Source: JAJUFS01 sp964599565 (GTDB lineage Bacteria > Pseudomonadota > Gammaproteobacteria > Natronospirales > JAJUFS01). Taken from it: a DNA stretch of 64,000 nt. Every line of letters begins with the position of its first letter. The stretch's first letter is position 1. Positions 52,035 through 60,437 of the stretch are shown here, piece after piece. The translations under genes and the position numbers were made by a program. The stretch spans positions 5,012 through 69,011 of the forward strand of contig CAZRFE010000005.1 of the NCBI GenBank assembly GCA_964599565.1, read 5' to 3'. Below the pieces are notes generated by a model, which was not told where the DNA came from, did not search any database, and saw nothing but the letters and a program-made list of their open reading frames with translations.

Positions 52035-52150
52035 GGGGTGCAAGCCTGGCAGCGAGAATCGGGGGTAACCGAAACGTCCGGCCAGTTAGGGGGAAAGCCG
52101 GGAAGAGCAAGGTTGTTTCGGTAATCCCGCTGTCATAGGGCTTGCACCCC
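52035..52150 (-). terminator. Long hairpin acting as the expression platform of the riboswitch
   Basis: Read on the minus strand. The 5' arm (52150 back to 52115) starts GGGGTGCAAGCC and ends ACCGAAAC. After a 39-base loop, the 3' arm (52075 back to 52035) starts GTTTCGGTTACC and ends GGCTTGCACCCC. The outer 12 bp are perfect, an inner CAGCG/CGCTG block pairs, and the inner GATTACCGAAAC/GTTTCGGTTACC block pairs with two mismatches. It is followed by GTTTTATTCC, a U-rich tail. The 5' arm is also the 3' half of the aptamer, so the two structures exclude each other. Confidence 0.7.
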
Positions 52151-52218
52151 TTAGACCGGTGACTTTGCGTCTCCGCCTTTCGACGGATTTGCCTTTGTCG
52201 TACGGCGCGTACTTTACC
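52120..52218 (-). promoter_or_regulatory. c-di-GMP-I (GEMM-I) riboswitch aptamer
   Basis: Read on the minus strand: GGTAA (P1 5' strand), a small GTACG-CGC-CGTAC hairpin, then AAAGGCAAATCC, GAAA tetraloop, GACGCAAAG, ACCGGUCUAAG, GGG/CCC inner stem, UAUGA, CAGCGG, and AUUACCG (P1 3' strand). Compared with the Vc2 aptamer, G20, A47 and C92, the bases that contact c-di-GMP, are all kept, and UCUAAG/UAUGA is the GAAA-tetraloop receptor with one compensated pair. Retained G20 argues for c-di-GMP rather than cGAMP. TTGACT at 52251-52246 (minus strand) is a candidate -35, with only a weak -10. No minus-strand gene follows; the next sequence is antisense to DUF2721. Confidence 0.88.
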
Positions 52219-52310
52219 AGCCATGAGGCAAAACACAAGCGGGACAGTCAAACCCTTGCCTGCGTCAGCGCATCAAAGACGAAGACGTCCACAAATCTGG
52301 AGGAATCACG

Positions 52311-53012
52311 ATGAAGATTTTCATGCTTGCAGCATTTGCATTGCTCTCGTCTGGCGCAATGGCCGAGAACACGCGGGATTTCTCGCTGGATGTGCCGGCC
52401 GAAGACATCAAGCAGCTCGACCTGGAAGGCAATGTCGGTTCGATCGACATTCGTGCCGCCGATGTCGACGCCGTTGAAGTGCGCGTCCGGCTGGAACCGT
52501 CCGACGATGACTGGTTTGGTTCGGAGAAAAAACTGGCCGAGCGTCTGGAAGAGGCGAAGCTGGAGCACGATGTCGATGGTGACGTGCTGCGCGTGCGCCT
52601 GAATTACGAGGAGTCGCGCCATGACGACGGCGATCTCGAGGAACACTGGGAAATCCGCGTGCCGACGCGCATGGCGCTCAACGTGGAACTCAACGTGGGT
52701 GAAATGAGCCTGATCGGCACCGGTGGTGGCGTCGAGGCCGAGGTCAACGTCGGCGAACTGGAAATCGACGTCACTGGCGGCGACATCGACGCGGAAGTGA
52801 ATGTCGGCGAGGTGGATATCCGCAGCGCCACGAAGACGCCGGGCGAGTTCGATCTCGAAAGCAACATCGGCGATGCGCGCCTGCGAATCGATGGCCGTGA
52901 CACCGGGCGGGGCGAGGGCTGGCTCGGCGCGGGCATCACCCATGACGCCGGCGGTGAAGACGACGTCACCGCAACAGTGAACGTCGGTGAAGTCCGCGTC
53001 GAGATACGCTGA
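52311..53012 (+). CDS. Exported DUF4097-like adhesin-type protein with VNVGE repeats
   Basis: 233 residues; GGAGG lies eight bases before the ATG. Signal peptide MKIFMLAAFALLSSGAMAE. The mature part is a parallel-strand repeat like putative adhesins of the DUF4097 type: QLDLEGNVGSIDIRAADVDAVEVRVRL, MALNVELNVGEMSLIGTGGGVEAEVNVGELEIDVTGGDIDAEVNVGEVDI and TATVNVGEVRVEIR. The unit VNVGE recurs four times. It is acidic and probably sits in the periplasm or outer membrane. The riboswitch is divergent from it with about 92 bases between, so the two could share a promoter region. Confidence 0.83.
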   Translation: MKIFMLAAFALLSSGAMAENTRDFSLDVPAEDIKQLDLEGNVGSIDIRAADVDAVEVRVRLEPSDDDWFGSEKKLAERLEEAKLEHDVDGDVLRVRLNYEESRHDDGDLEEHWEIRVPTRMALNVELNVGEMSLIGTGGGVEAEVNVGELEIDVTGGDIDAEVNVGEVDIRSATKTPGEFDLESNIGDARLRIDGRDTGRGEGWLGAGITHDAGGEDDVTATVNVGEVRVEIR

Positions 53013-53028
53013 CGCTGTTAAAGAAAAA

Positions 53029-53046
53029 GCCCCGCGACGGCGGGGC
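53029..53046. terminator. Bidirectional terminator
   Basis: AAAGAAAAA-GCCCCGC-GACG-GCGGGGC-TTTTTCTTT, between the adhesin-type gene and the convergent cytochrome gene. Confidence 0.88.
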
Positions 53047-53070
53047 TTTTTCTTTCAATACTGCGGGCGC

Positions 53071-53685
53071 TCAATTCTTTTCAAGCACCGCCACACCGCC
53101 CTGCTGCGACGCGAACCACGCCGCGAGATCGCGTATGTCCTCTTCCGTCAGCGCAGCGGCGAACGTGCTCATGATCGGATCCTTGCGCTGTCCTGACTGG
53201 TAGCTTTCCAGCGCGTGCACGAGGTAGTCGGCATACTGGCTCGCCAGCACGGGATACATCGCGTTCGGGCTCTGTCCGTCGGCACCATGACAGCCTGCGC
53301 AGGTCGCCGCCTTCTCCTTGCCCGCGGCAGCGTCGCCGCCGCCGTGCTCTTCGGGCGTGCCGTTGCGTTCGAACGACGCCAGGAACGCGGCGATATCCTG
53401 GATGTCCTGGTCGGAGAGCGAAGATGCCTGGGCGGACATTGTCGGGTGCTGGCGTGCACCGCTGCGGTATGCCTGCAGCGCCGCAACGATGCGCTCCGCG
53501 TGCTGGCCGCCGAGCTTGGGCACGGTGTAGGCCGGATAGGCGTTCGCATAGTTCGGCACGCCGTGGCAACCGAAACAGGTTTCCGCCTTCGTGCTGCCCG
53601 CTTCCGCGTCGCCCGCCGCCAGTGCGGCCGGGACTGCCAGCAGGCCTGCCAGCGCGAGGCCCGTGATCAGCGCTGCTTTCTTCAT
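53071..53685 (-). CDS. Cytochrome c4-type dihaem protein
   Basis: 204 residues from the ATG giving MKKAALITGLALAGLLAVP. A signal peptide is cleaved near ALAAGDAEAG. Two haem-binding motifs are visible: ETCFGCHG near residue 37 and ATCAGCHG near residue 130. Each is followed by an axial Met region (PTMSAQASSLSDQDIQDIAAFLASF and DPIMSTFAAALTEEDIRDLAAWFASQ). The layout is that of periplasmic cytochrome c4, which carries electrons to terminal oxidases. It stands alone. Confidence 0.93.
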   Translation of the reverse strand: MKKAALITGLALAGLLAVPAALAAGDAEAGSTKAETCFGCHGVPNYANAYPAYTVPKLGGQHAERIVAALQAYRSGARQHPTMSAQASSLSDQDIQDIAAFLASFERNGTPEEHGGGDAAAGKEKAATCAGCHGADGQSPNAMYPVLASQYADYLVHALESYQSGQRKDPIMSTFAAALTEEDIRDLAAWFASQQGGVAVLEKN

Positions 53686-53842
53686 GTCCGTGATGTCTCC
53701 GTGCAAGATGTCGAGCGTGTCAAAGGCCGCATAAAATACCAGAATTCCCGCTCGCCTGCCGCCCCGGTGGGCAGGGGGCCCTGGCGCTCCAGGCGGCGTA
53801 CGGCGCCGTGCGAGATGCGAGAAGATCGCGAGGAGATGCGAG

Positions 53843-54244
53843 ATGGTCAGGCGAATCGAGAAAACCGACGAGGAGTGGCGCACGGCGCTTTCGCCGGAGC
53901 AGTATGCGGTGGCGCGCAAGGGCGCGACGGAGCGCGCGTTCACCGGTCGTTACAACGATCATCACGAGAACGGAATCTATCGCTGCGTGGCCTGCGGAAC
54001 CCCGTTGTTCGATTCCGATCGGAAGTTCGACTCGGGCTCCGGCTGGCCGAGCTTCACGCGGCCGGTCGATGCGGACAATGTGACCACGCGCGAGGACAGC
54101 AGCCACGGCATGCGCCGCGTCGAAGTCCTGTGCGCGGCATGCGATTCGCATCTCGGCCACGTGTTTCCCGACGGGCCGCAGGAAGCCGGCGGGCTGCGTT
54201 TCTGCATCAACTCCGCGGCGCTGGATTTTCGCAAGGAAGAATGA
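53843..54244 (+). CDS. msrB: Peptide-methionine (R)-S-oxide reductase
   Basis: 133 residues. The MsrB fold is complete: DEEWRTALSPEQYAVARKGATERAFTGRYNDH, zinc-site Cys in GIYRCVACGTPLF and VLCAACDSHLGHVFPDGP, and the catalytic Cys in RFCINSAAL near residue 125. It reduces methionine R-sulfoxide in damaged proteins. It lacks a signal peptide, so it is cytoplasmic. It lies 22 bases before the choice-of-anchor B gene. Confidence 0.95.
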   Translation: MVRRIEKTDEEWRTALSPEQYAVARKGATERAFTGRYNDHHENGIYRCVACGTPLFDSDRKFDSGSGWPSFTRPVDADNVTTREDSSHGMRRVEVLCAACDSHLGHVFPDGPQEAGGLRFCINSAALDFRKEE

Positions 54245-54266
54245 AGCAGGGAGAAAGGACATCATC

Positions 54267-56033
54267 ATGAACAGGCTCATGTTGCTGGCAGCCGCCTTCG
54301 TGGCGATCACGGTGCTTCCGCCCGCGCAGGCCTCGCCCTGCGTGGGCGGCGAGTCCGCGGGATACGCGTGCAGCCATATTGAATTCATCGCGCATCTTGC
54401 GCCGGAAGCGATGAACGGCACCGGTGAGGTGCTGAACGACATCTGGGGCTGGGTGGATCCGGACAGCCCGAGCGACAACGCATACGCGATCATCGGCATG
54501 CAGAACGGCACGGCGTTCGTACGGATTCGTGATGACGGCACGCCTGAGTTTCTCGGACGGCTCGCGGCCAGTGATGGTCGCAGCAGCCTGGACAAGCCCG
54601 TCTCGAAGCGCCATGTACACAAGAACTGCCATGACGACGCCTGCGGCAGCGATTCGGCATGGCGGGATATCAAGGTCCTCGACCATTACGCATACATCGT
54701 GAGCGAAGCCGGCGGACACGGCGTGCAGATTTTCGATCTGCACGCGCTGCGTTCCGTTGACGGCGATGCGCCGGCGGATTTTCACGCCGACGTCAGCCAG
54801 CCCTATTACGGGTACTACGATGGCATCGGCCATGCGCACAACATTTTCATCAATGAAGATACGGCGCGCGCCTACGTCGTTGGCCATGATGGCAACGGCC
54901 GGGCGGGCGGCCTTCACATCCTCGACCTCGCCGATCGCATGAATCCCGGATTCATCGGCGAGGTGGACGGCGACGGCTACACGCACGATGTGCAGTGCGT
55001 CGTGCACGATGGCGCCGTGGATTCCGACATCGCACCGGGCAGCGAGATCTGCTTTGCAAGCAACGAAGACTCGCTCACGATCTGGAATGTCACGGATGCA
55101 GCGGACCCTGTCATGCTGTCGCGTACCGCGTACGCGCAGTCCGGCTACACGCACCAGGGCTGGCTGTCCGACGACCAGCGCTACTTCTTTCTCAACGACG
55201 AGCTGGACGAGCGCAGCAGCGGTACGCGCACGCATCTGCGCGTGTTTGATGTGAGCGACGTCAATGCGCCGGTGCTGGCCGCCGACTACCTGGCGCCAAC
55301 GCTTGCGATCGATCACAACAACTACGTGCACGGGCGCTGGCTGTACCAGAGCAATTACGCGGCCGGACTGCGCATCCTCGACATTCTCGATCCGCTGCAT
55401 CCGGTGGAGGCTGCGTACTTCGATCCGCAGCCGAGCGATCATGTGGATTTCTATGGCACGTGGAGCAACTATCTTTTCCCGAGCGGCATTGCCGTGTTCT
55501 CCGACATCAGCGAAGGCCTGTACATCGTGCGCGCGACAATGCCGGATGATGCCGCAACGCCCGATGTCACGATCACGCTGTCGCTCGATGCGAGCGAGGC
55601 GGAATCCGCGGAAGCGGTCGATGGCAATGTTCTTGTGAATGTCGGCGCTGCGGTGGGTGCGAACGACACGCTGCTCACGCTGCATCTGCCTGCGGGTGCG
55701 ACATTCGGCATGGTCGAGGAACCTGCGGGATGGACATGTGAAGATGCAGCAAGCGGCCGCGTGCTGGAATGCCGCAGCGAAGCGCTGGATGCGGGTACGG
55801 AAGACAGGTTCGATTTCACCGTGTCGTCATCATCCGCCGGCGCGATGCGCGTTATCGCGATGGCGTACCCGGACGCCATTGACGCATTCCCCGCTGACAA
55901 CCTCGACGAAGCCGTGCTGCAGGTGAAGCGCGTGCGCAGCAACGGCGGTGGCGGTGGTACGCTGGCGTGGCTTTTGTTGTTGCTCGGTGTTGCAGCGCTT
56001 GCGCGTGCATTGCGTGCAGGTGATTTTCGTTGA
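54267..56033 (+). CDS. Choice-of-anchor B family protein with GlyGly-CTERM-like tail
   Basis: 588 residues. A signal peptide ends near PPAQASPCVGG. The large central part fits choice-of-anchor B proteins: NDIWGWVDPDS, YAIIGMQNGTAFVRI, KVLDHYAYIVSEAGGHGVQIFDL, HNIFINEDTARAYVVG, GGLHILDL, YTHDVQCVVHDG, YTHQGWLSDDQRYFFLNDELDE, TRTHLRVFDVSD, IDHNNYVHGRWLYQSNYAAGLRILDI and DFYGTWSNYLFPSGIAVFSDI. A DUF11-like stretch follows. The C-terminus is GGGGG, a hydrophobic helix and Arg-rich end, the GlyGly-CTERM/rhombosortase layout. It would be exported and surface-attached. Confidence 0.88.
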   Translation: MNRLMLLAAAFVAITVLPPAQASPCVGGESAGYACSHIEFIAHLAPEAMNGTGEVLNDIWGWVDPDSPSDNAYAIIGMQNGTAFVRIRDDGTPEFLGRLAASDGRSSLDKPVSKRHVHKNCHDDACGSDSAWRDIKVLDHYAYIVSEAGGHGVQIFDLHALRSVDGDAPADFHADVSQPYYGYYDGIGHAHNIFINEDTARAYVVGHDGNGRAGGLHILDLADRMNPGFIGEVDGDGYTHDVQCVVHDGAVDSDIAPGSEICFASNEDSLTIWNVTDAADPVMLSRTAYAQSGYTHQGWLSDDQRYFFLNDELDERSSGTRTHLRVFDVSDVNAPVLAADYLAPTLAIDHNNYVHGRWLYQSNYAAGLRILDILDPLHPVEAAYFDPQPSDHVDFYGTWSNYLFPSGIAVFSDISEGLYIVRATMPDDAATPDVTITLSLDASEAESAEAVDGNVLVNVGAAVGANDTLLTLHLPAGATFGMVEEPAGWTCEDAASGRVLECRSEALDAGTEDRFDFTVSSSSAGAMRVIAMAYPDAIDAFPADNLDEAVLQVKRVRSNGGGGGTLAWLLLLLGVAALARALRAGDFR

Positions 56034-56250
56034 TGCACTGCGTTTGCGCTGGATTGCGGACGAGGCGTGTTCCGGAACTTGTCTGGACAATGTTCGTCCA
56101 AGCGTCACCGGTCAGGAATGTATCTTCAGCTGCGTGACGCTGGGTCGGCTTGTTTCACGTCATGAAGATTGAAAAGAAGGGCAGGCAGGACCGGCGCGTG
56201 TGCATCCGGCCTCGCTGTCGGTTCAACCCATCGCGAAATTCCAGGTGATC

Positions 56251-56760
56251 ATGAAAAGCATTCTGCACAATGCGTTGTTCCGTTTCCTTGCCTCCGCCAT
56301 CGTTGCCGCGGTGCTGGTCATCACGGTTGTCGGCGCGGGAATCCGCTTCTACCAGCCGCGCGAGGAAGATCCGATGCTCGCGGACCTGCAGCAGATGAAG
56401 GTCGTGAATCTTGCGGACAATCCGCGGCTTGCAGAGGCTGTTCGCAAGGAGCGCGAGAAGCACGCGACCGAAGAACCGAGGACGCCGCCCCCGCCGCCGC
56501 TCGTACCCGAACGGCAGATCACGGGTTTCGTGCATGTCGAATACATCATCAATCCGGACGGTTCGGTGAGCGATGTGCACGTGATCGGTGCCGCACCGTC
56601 CGGCGTCTACGAACAGCAGGCGATCGCGCGCGTCAGCCGCAGCATGCACGCGCCCGCATACAACGACGATGGCGAAGCCGTGCCGCGCCGCGCGACGGAG
56701 ATCGTGGAATTCAGCGTGAGCGCGAGCGAACTCCGCAATCCTGGACTAGAGTCAAGGTAA
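56251..56760 (+). CDS. TonB C-terminal domain protein
   Basis: 169 residues from the ATG giving MKSILHNALFRFLASAIV. One N-terminal helix (residues 10-30), a charged linker with a Pro run (EEPRTPPPPPLVPE), then a TonB-C-like domain (GFVHVEYIINPDGSVSDVHVIGAAPSGVYEQQAIARVSRSM). It would transmit proton-motive force to outer-membrane receptors. It is 43 bases before a second TonB-like gene; no ExbB/ExbD genes lie nearby. The C-terminal domain ends earlier than in E. coli TonB. Confidence 0.83.
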   Translation: MKSILHNALFRFLASAIVAAVLVITVVGAGIRFYQPREEDPMLADLQQMKVVNLADNPRLAEAVRKEREKHATEEPRTPPPPPLVPERQITGFVHVEYIINPDGSVSDVHVIGAAPSGVYEQQAIARVSRSMHAPAYNDDGEAVPRRATEIVEFSVSASELRNPGLESR

Positions 56761-56802
56761 GAGCCTTCGCGCGGCGCGAAGGCGCTGCACGGAGGACTCG
56801 CC

Positions 56803-57408
56803 ATGCGCTACTTCACAGGATTCCTTGGCGGTGTTGTGGTTGCCATCCTGCTGTTCGCATTCCAGGTGCAGCTCGTTGCCGGCGATCACGAACACGTGGT
56901 GCAGCCGACGCCCATCATCCATCTTGATTCCGTTTTCGAAAGCCGGCCGCCGGATGTCATCGACCGCACGCCACGCGAGGTGCCGCCCAAACCGGAGCTT
57001 GTCGCGACGCCGGACATCACGGTAGATCCTCCCGAGACGCATACCGTGCGTCCCGTTCCCGCGCGCATTCCTTCGATGTTCCCTCGCGGTGATGGCGCCA
57101 TCGCATCGATAGACATCGACATCGGCAGGCGCGCTGTGGATGGCGGACCCGGCCTGCGTTCGGCTGTTGAGCCGCAGTATCCCGCCGGCGCGTTGCGAAA
57201 CGGCGTCGAGGGAGAAGTCGAAGTGGAATTCACCGTGCGTGCGGACGGCAGCGTGGCGGATGTCGAAGTGATTCGCGCGAATCCGCGCGGCGTGTTCGAG
57301 CAGAGTGCAGTGCGGGCCGTGCTGCGCTGGCAGTTCACGCCGAAACGCGAGAACGGCGTCACCGTGCCGGTACGCACGCGCCAGGTGATTCGCTTCGAGT
57401 TGCCGTGA
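56803..57408 (+). CDS. TonB family energy-transducer protein
   Basis: 201 residues. N-terminal helix (FTGFLGGVVVAILLFAFQVQLVA), a Pro-rich linker (TPREVPPKPELVATPDITVDPPETH), and a TonB-C domain: AVEPQYPAGALRNGVEGEVEVEFTVRADGSVADVEVIRANPRGVFEQSAVRAVLRWQFTPKRENGVTVPVRTRQVIRFEL. The pattern YPxxALRxGxEGxVxVxFxVxxDGxVxDV is the classic TonB C-terminal signature. Possibly it works with the previous gene as a pair. It ends in a GC-rich hairpin. Confidence 0.92.
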   Translation: MRYFTGFLGGVVVAILLFAFQVQLVAGDHEHVVQPTPIIHLDSVFESRPPDVIDRTPREVPPKPELVATPDITVDPPETHTVRPVPARIPSMFPRGDGAIASIDIDIGRRAVDGGPGLRSAVEPQYPAGALRNGVEGEVEVEFTVRADGSVADVEVIRANPRGVFEQSAVRAVLRWQFTPKRENGVTVPVRTRQVIRFELP

Positions 57409-57416
57409 ACGGGTGA

Positions 57417-57440
57417 GCCGGGAGCGCGTGCGCTCCCGGC
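57417..57440. terminator. GC-rich hairpin between convergent genes
   Basis: GCCGGGAGCG-CGTG-CGCTCCCGGC, nine bases after the TonB stop and two bases before the PEBP stop. It has no T tract. Confidence 0.6.
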
Positions 57441-57442
57441 GA

Positions 57443-58072
57443 TCACTTGAGAAGACGCGGGTTCAGCGCGTAGGTTCCTGTCACTTCGGTTTCGGCCAGC
57501 ACATGGCCTTCGATCGCACGCTCCACATCCTTGCCGCGAAATGCGCCGTCGACCGGGCAGCGGTCAAGATTGGTTGCATAGAGCCGGAAGTGATAGTGAT
57601 GCACGATGCTGTCGTTCCACGGCGGGCACGGCCCGTCGTAGCCGACGTATTCACCTTCCATGTCGTCATCGCCTTCGAACCAGTCGGTGTAGTCGTTCAA
57701 TCCCTGGCGCGCACCGTCCGGGCCGATGGTGTCGTCCTTGCCGTGCGGGACCACGCCGTCGGCGCAGACGCCTTCCGCTATCTCCTTCATGTCCGGCGGA
57801 ATGTCGACGACCACCCAGTGATAGAAGTCGCCGCGGCGAAGTTTCGCCGGTACTTCGCGGTCGTCGCGATTCACGTCATCGCGCACGGTTGGCGCGTCGC
57901 CATCGACGCAGATCAGCACGAGGCTGCGCGTGCCTTCCGGCACACCCGACCAGCGCAGCCGCGGGTTGCGGTTGTCGCTGAAGGTGACATGGTTTTTCGC
58001 GTCCGGTTTCGCGAACGCAAAGCGCGCGGGAATCCTTTCGCCGTGGCGGATGCCGTCGATCTGGAGATGCAT
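57443..58072 (-). CDS. PEBP (YbhB/YbcL, Raf kinase inhibitor-like) family protein
   Basis: 209 residues from the ATG giving MHLQIDGIRHGERIP. PEBP hallmarks: NRNPRLRWSGVPEGTRSLVLICVDGDAP near residue 34, GDFYHWVVVDIPPD near 82, YDGPCPPWNDSIVHHYHFRLYATN near 147, with the ligand-binding Asp, His and Pro positions. Bacterial members are soluble and of unsettled function. It is monocistronic. Confidence 0.92.
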   Translation of the reverse strand: MHLQIDGIRHGERIPARFAFAKPDAKNHVTFSDNRNPRLRWSGVPEGTRSLVLICVDGDAPTVRDDVNRDDREVPAKLRRGDFYHWVVVDIPPDMKEIAEGVCADGVVPHGKDDTIGPDGARQGLNDYTDWFEGDDDMEGEYVGYDGPCPPWNDSIVHHYHFRLYATNLDRCPVDGAFRGKDVERAIEGHVLAETEVTGTYALNPRLLK

Positions 58073-58189
58073 GGCCGTCTCCCGTTCCGGTGAAGCACAG
58101 TTCGAGTCTAGCATGCGCGCGCAGCGCTTCCCGGCGCCGGAGCGCGCGCTGCTACAATGGCATCAAACCGGTTCACCATGGAGTCACTC

Positions 58190-58540
58190 ATGACCGACAC
58201 CGAAACCGTTGCAGCAGATGGCGAGCAGCGCCTGTGGGTGATCGTCACCTACGTGCTTCACCTGCTGGGTGCGGTGCTTGCACTGCCGAGCATCGTCGGA
58301 CTTGTCATGAACTATGTCCTGCGCGACGACGTTGCAGCGGACGCACGCAGCCACCATGACTGGATGATCCGCACGTTCTGGTGGGCGCTGGGCTGGACGG
58401 TGCTTACGTGGCTGCTGTGGATCACGATACTCGGCATTCCGCTCGCGGCGCTGCTTGGCTGCGGCATCTGGCTGTGGTGGATGTATCGTCATGTGCGCGG
58501 CCTGATCCGCGTTTCCGACCGCCGGCCCATGCCGTACTAG
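58190..58540 (+). CDS. DUF4870 family membrane protein
   Basis: 116 residues from ATG 58190, with GGAG seven to eight bases upstream (ATG 58178 is the alternative). Three helices: LWVIVTYVLHLLGAVLALPSIVGLVMNYV, then WMIRTFWWALGWTVLTWLLWITILG and GIPLAALLGCGIWLWWMYRHVRGL. The DUF4870 pattern (ADARSHHDWMIRTFWW, VRGLIR) is complete. Role unknown. It is 55 bases before the antiporter gene. Confidence 0.85.
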   Translation: MTDTETVAADGEQRLWVIVTYVLHLLGAVLALPSIVGLVMNYVLRDDVAADARSHHDWMIRTFWWALGWTVLTWLLWITILGIPLAALLGCGIWLWWMYRHVRGLIRVSDRRPMPY

Positions 58541-58595
58541 CACTGCCCGGCGAGCGAGCGTGCAAGCGCGCTGCGACTTGCGCACGGAGAACATC

Positions 58596-60437
58596 TTGGG
58601 TCACGACGCTGCCTACTCGATCGCGATCGTCATCGGGCTCGGCCTGCTCGCGCAATGGGTTGCATGGCGCGTGCGGTTGCCGGCCATCGTGCTGCTGCTT
58701 GCGTTCGGCATTTTCGCCGGTCCGATCTCGGGATTGATTTCACCGGGCGAAGACTTCGGCGATTTCCTGCGGCCCGTCGTCAGCCTGTGCGTTGCCGTCA
58801 TCCTCTTCACCGGCGGGCTGAGCCTCCAGTTTCATGAACTGCGCCAGGCGGCATCCGGCGTTCGCCGGCTCGTGTACCTCGGTGTGCCGCTGGCGTGGCT
58901 GTTCGGCACGCTTGCCGCCCATTACATCGGCGGCATTGCCTGGCCGGTGGCGCTCGTGTTCGGCGCCATCATCGTGGTGACCGGTCCGACGGTGATCATG
59001 CCGATGTTGCGCCACGCGATGCTCAACCGGCGTACGGCGTCGTATCTCAAGTGGGAAGGCATCATCAACGATCCCATCGGTGCGCTGCTCGCCGTGCTGG
59101 TGTTCCAGTACTTCATCTATCGCGGTGCGGGCGGCGCACTTGATGAAACGCTCGCCGGGCTCGGTCGCGCGATCCTGTTCGGCGGACTGCTCGGCAGCGT
59201 TCCGGGCTGGCTCATCGGCAAGGCGTTTCGTCGCGGCGGCGTGCCGGACTATCTCAAGCCGCCCGTGACGCTCGCGCTTGTTCTGTGCGTTTATGTCGCC
59301 GCGAACCAGGCGCAGCATGAAGCGGGCCTGCTCGCGGTGACGGTGCTCGGCATCGTGATGGGCAACATGGGATTGCCCAGCATCCAGGAAATGCGCCGCT
59401 TCAAGGAGTACATCACCATCCTGCTGGTTTCCGCGGTGTTCATCGTACTGACGGCGGACCTGCAGCCGGCGGTGATTGCGCGCGTCGACTGGCGTGTCGC
59501 GGCACTGATCGCCGTTGTCATGCTCATCGTGCGGCCGCTCACCGTCTGGCTTGCGACGATCGGCGCCGGCCTCGACTGGCGTGACCGCCTGCTCGTCGGC
59601 TGGATCGCGCCGCGCGGCATCGTCGCCGCAGCCGTCGGCGGCCTGTTCGGCCCTGCGCTTGCGGACGCCGGGTACGCGGACGGCGACATGCTCGTGCCGC
59701 TCATCTTCTCGCTCGTCTTCGCGACCGTGCTTGCGCACAGCTTCACGCTCGGTCCGCTGTCGCGCGCACTGAAACTCGCCGCGCCGAATCGCAATCGCGT
59801 GCTGCTGGTCGGCGCATCGCCATGGAGCACGGAATTCGCGCGCACGCTCAAGTCGCTCGACATCGGCGTGCTGCTCGTCGACACGTCGTGGCATCGCCTG
59901 CGCGAAGCGCGGCTTGCGGGCATCCCCGTCTACTACGGCGAGCTGCTCTCGGAAAACGCGGAGCAGTCGCTGGAACTGAACGACGTCGGCACACTGCTCG
60001 CGCTCACGAGCAACGACGCCTACAACGCGTTGATCTGCACGGCGTTCGCCGGCGAGCTGGATCGCAGCAAGGTGTACCAGCTGCCGATGTACGCAGCCGA
60101 TGACGACGATCCGCGCGGTCTCGTGCGCACCATGCGCGGGCAGGCGGCATTCGGCGAACACGCGGTGTACGAGGATCTGTGGACGCACCTGGCCGCCGGC
60201 TGGAAATTCCACAGGACGCCGCTTACCGAGAGTTACGGCTGGGAGGAGTACCAGCAGGAGTGCGCCGAGGGAACGCTGCACATCATGAACGTGAGCGACG
60301 ATGGTGAAATCGCCGTGCATACGCCGCAGCGAAGATTCGAACCCCGCGCCGGCGACACCGTGATCAGCTTCGGCCCACCGAAGACCGCATCGCTGCAGAA
60401 GACGCTGAGCGAAACCGTGCCCGACGAGGAGCAATGA
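58596..60437 (+). CDS. CPA1-type sodium/proton antiporter with C-terminal TrkA-N-like domain
   Basis: 613 residues from TTG 58596, preferred because GGAG precedes it; GTG 58560 is open too. Twelve or more helices carry the antiporter core: GPISGLISPGEDFGDFLRPVVSLCVAVILFTGGLSL near residue 45, WEGIINDPIGALLAVLVFQYF near 155 (the ion-binding Asp), and VGWIAPRGIVAAAVGGLFG near 335. The cytoplasmic C-terminus (residues 405-500) reads RVLLVGASPWSTEFARTL and LDIGVLLVDTSWHRLREARLAG, a TrkA-N-like nucleotide-binding fold. It exchanges Na or K for protons. It overlaps the hydrolase gene by four bases. Confidence 0.92.
   Translation: MGHDAAYSIAIVIGLGLLAQWVAWRVRLPAIVLLLAFGIFAGPISGLISPGEDFGDFLRPVVSLCVAVILFTGGLSLQFHELRQAASGVRRLVYLGVPLAWLFGTLAAHYIGGIAWPVALVFGAIIVVTGPTVIMPMLRHAMLNRRTASYLKWEGIINDPIGALLAVLVFQYFIYRGAGGALDETLAGLGRAILFGGLLGSVPGWLIGKAFRRGGVPDYLKPPVTLALVLCVYVAANQAQHEAGLLAVTVLGIVMGNMGLPSIQEMRRFKEYITILLVSAVFIVLTADLQPAVIARVDWRVAALIAVVMLIVRPLTVWLATIGAGLDWRDRLLVGWIAPRGIVAAAVGGLFGPALADAGYADGDMLVPLIFSLVFATVLAHSFTLGPLSRALKLAAPNRNRVLLVGASPWSTEFARTLKSLDIGVLLVDTSWHRLREARLAGIPVYYGELLSENAEQSLELNDVGTLLALTSNDAYNALICTAFAGELDRSKVYQLPMYAADDDDPRGLVRTMRGQAAFGEHAVYEDLWTHLAAGWKFHRTPLTESYGWEEYQQECAEGTLHIMNVSDDGEIAVHTPQRRFEPRAGDTVISFGPPKTASLQKTLSETVPDEEQ

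Noticed and set aside
51585..52043. Minus-strand 152-residue frame downstream of the riboswitch
   Set aside because: It is the exact antisense of DUF2721 and its translation is Gln/His/Arg-rich, typical of a shadow frame. I do not take it as the gene controlled by the riboswitch.
52035..52150. Hairpin as a plus-strand terminator of DUF2721
   Set aside because: The stem is long, but on the plus strand it is followed by TTAGACC with no T tract, while the minus strand has GTTTTATT. It may still stop plus-strand transcription weakly.
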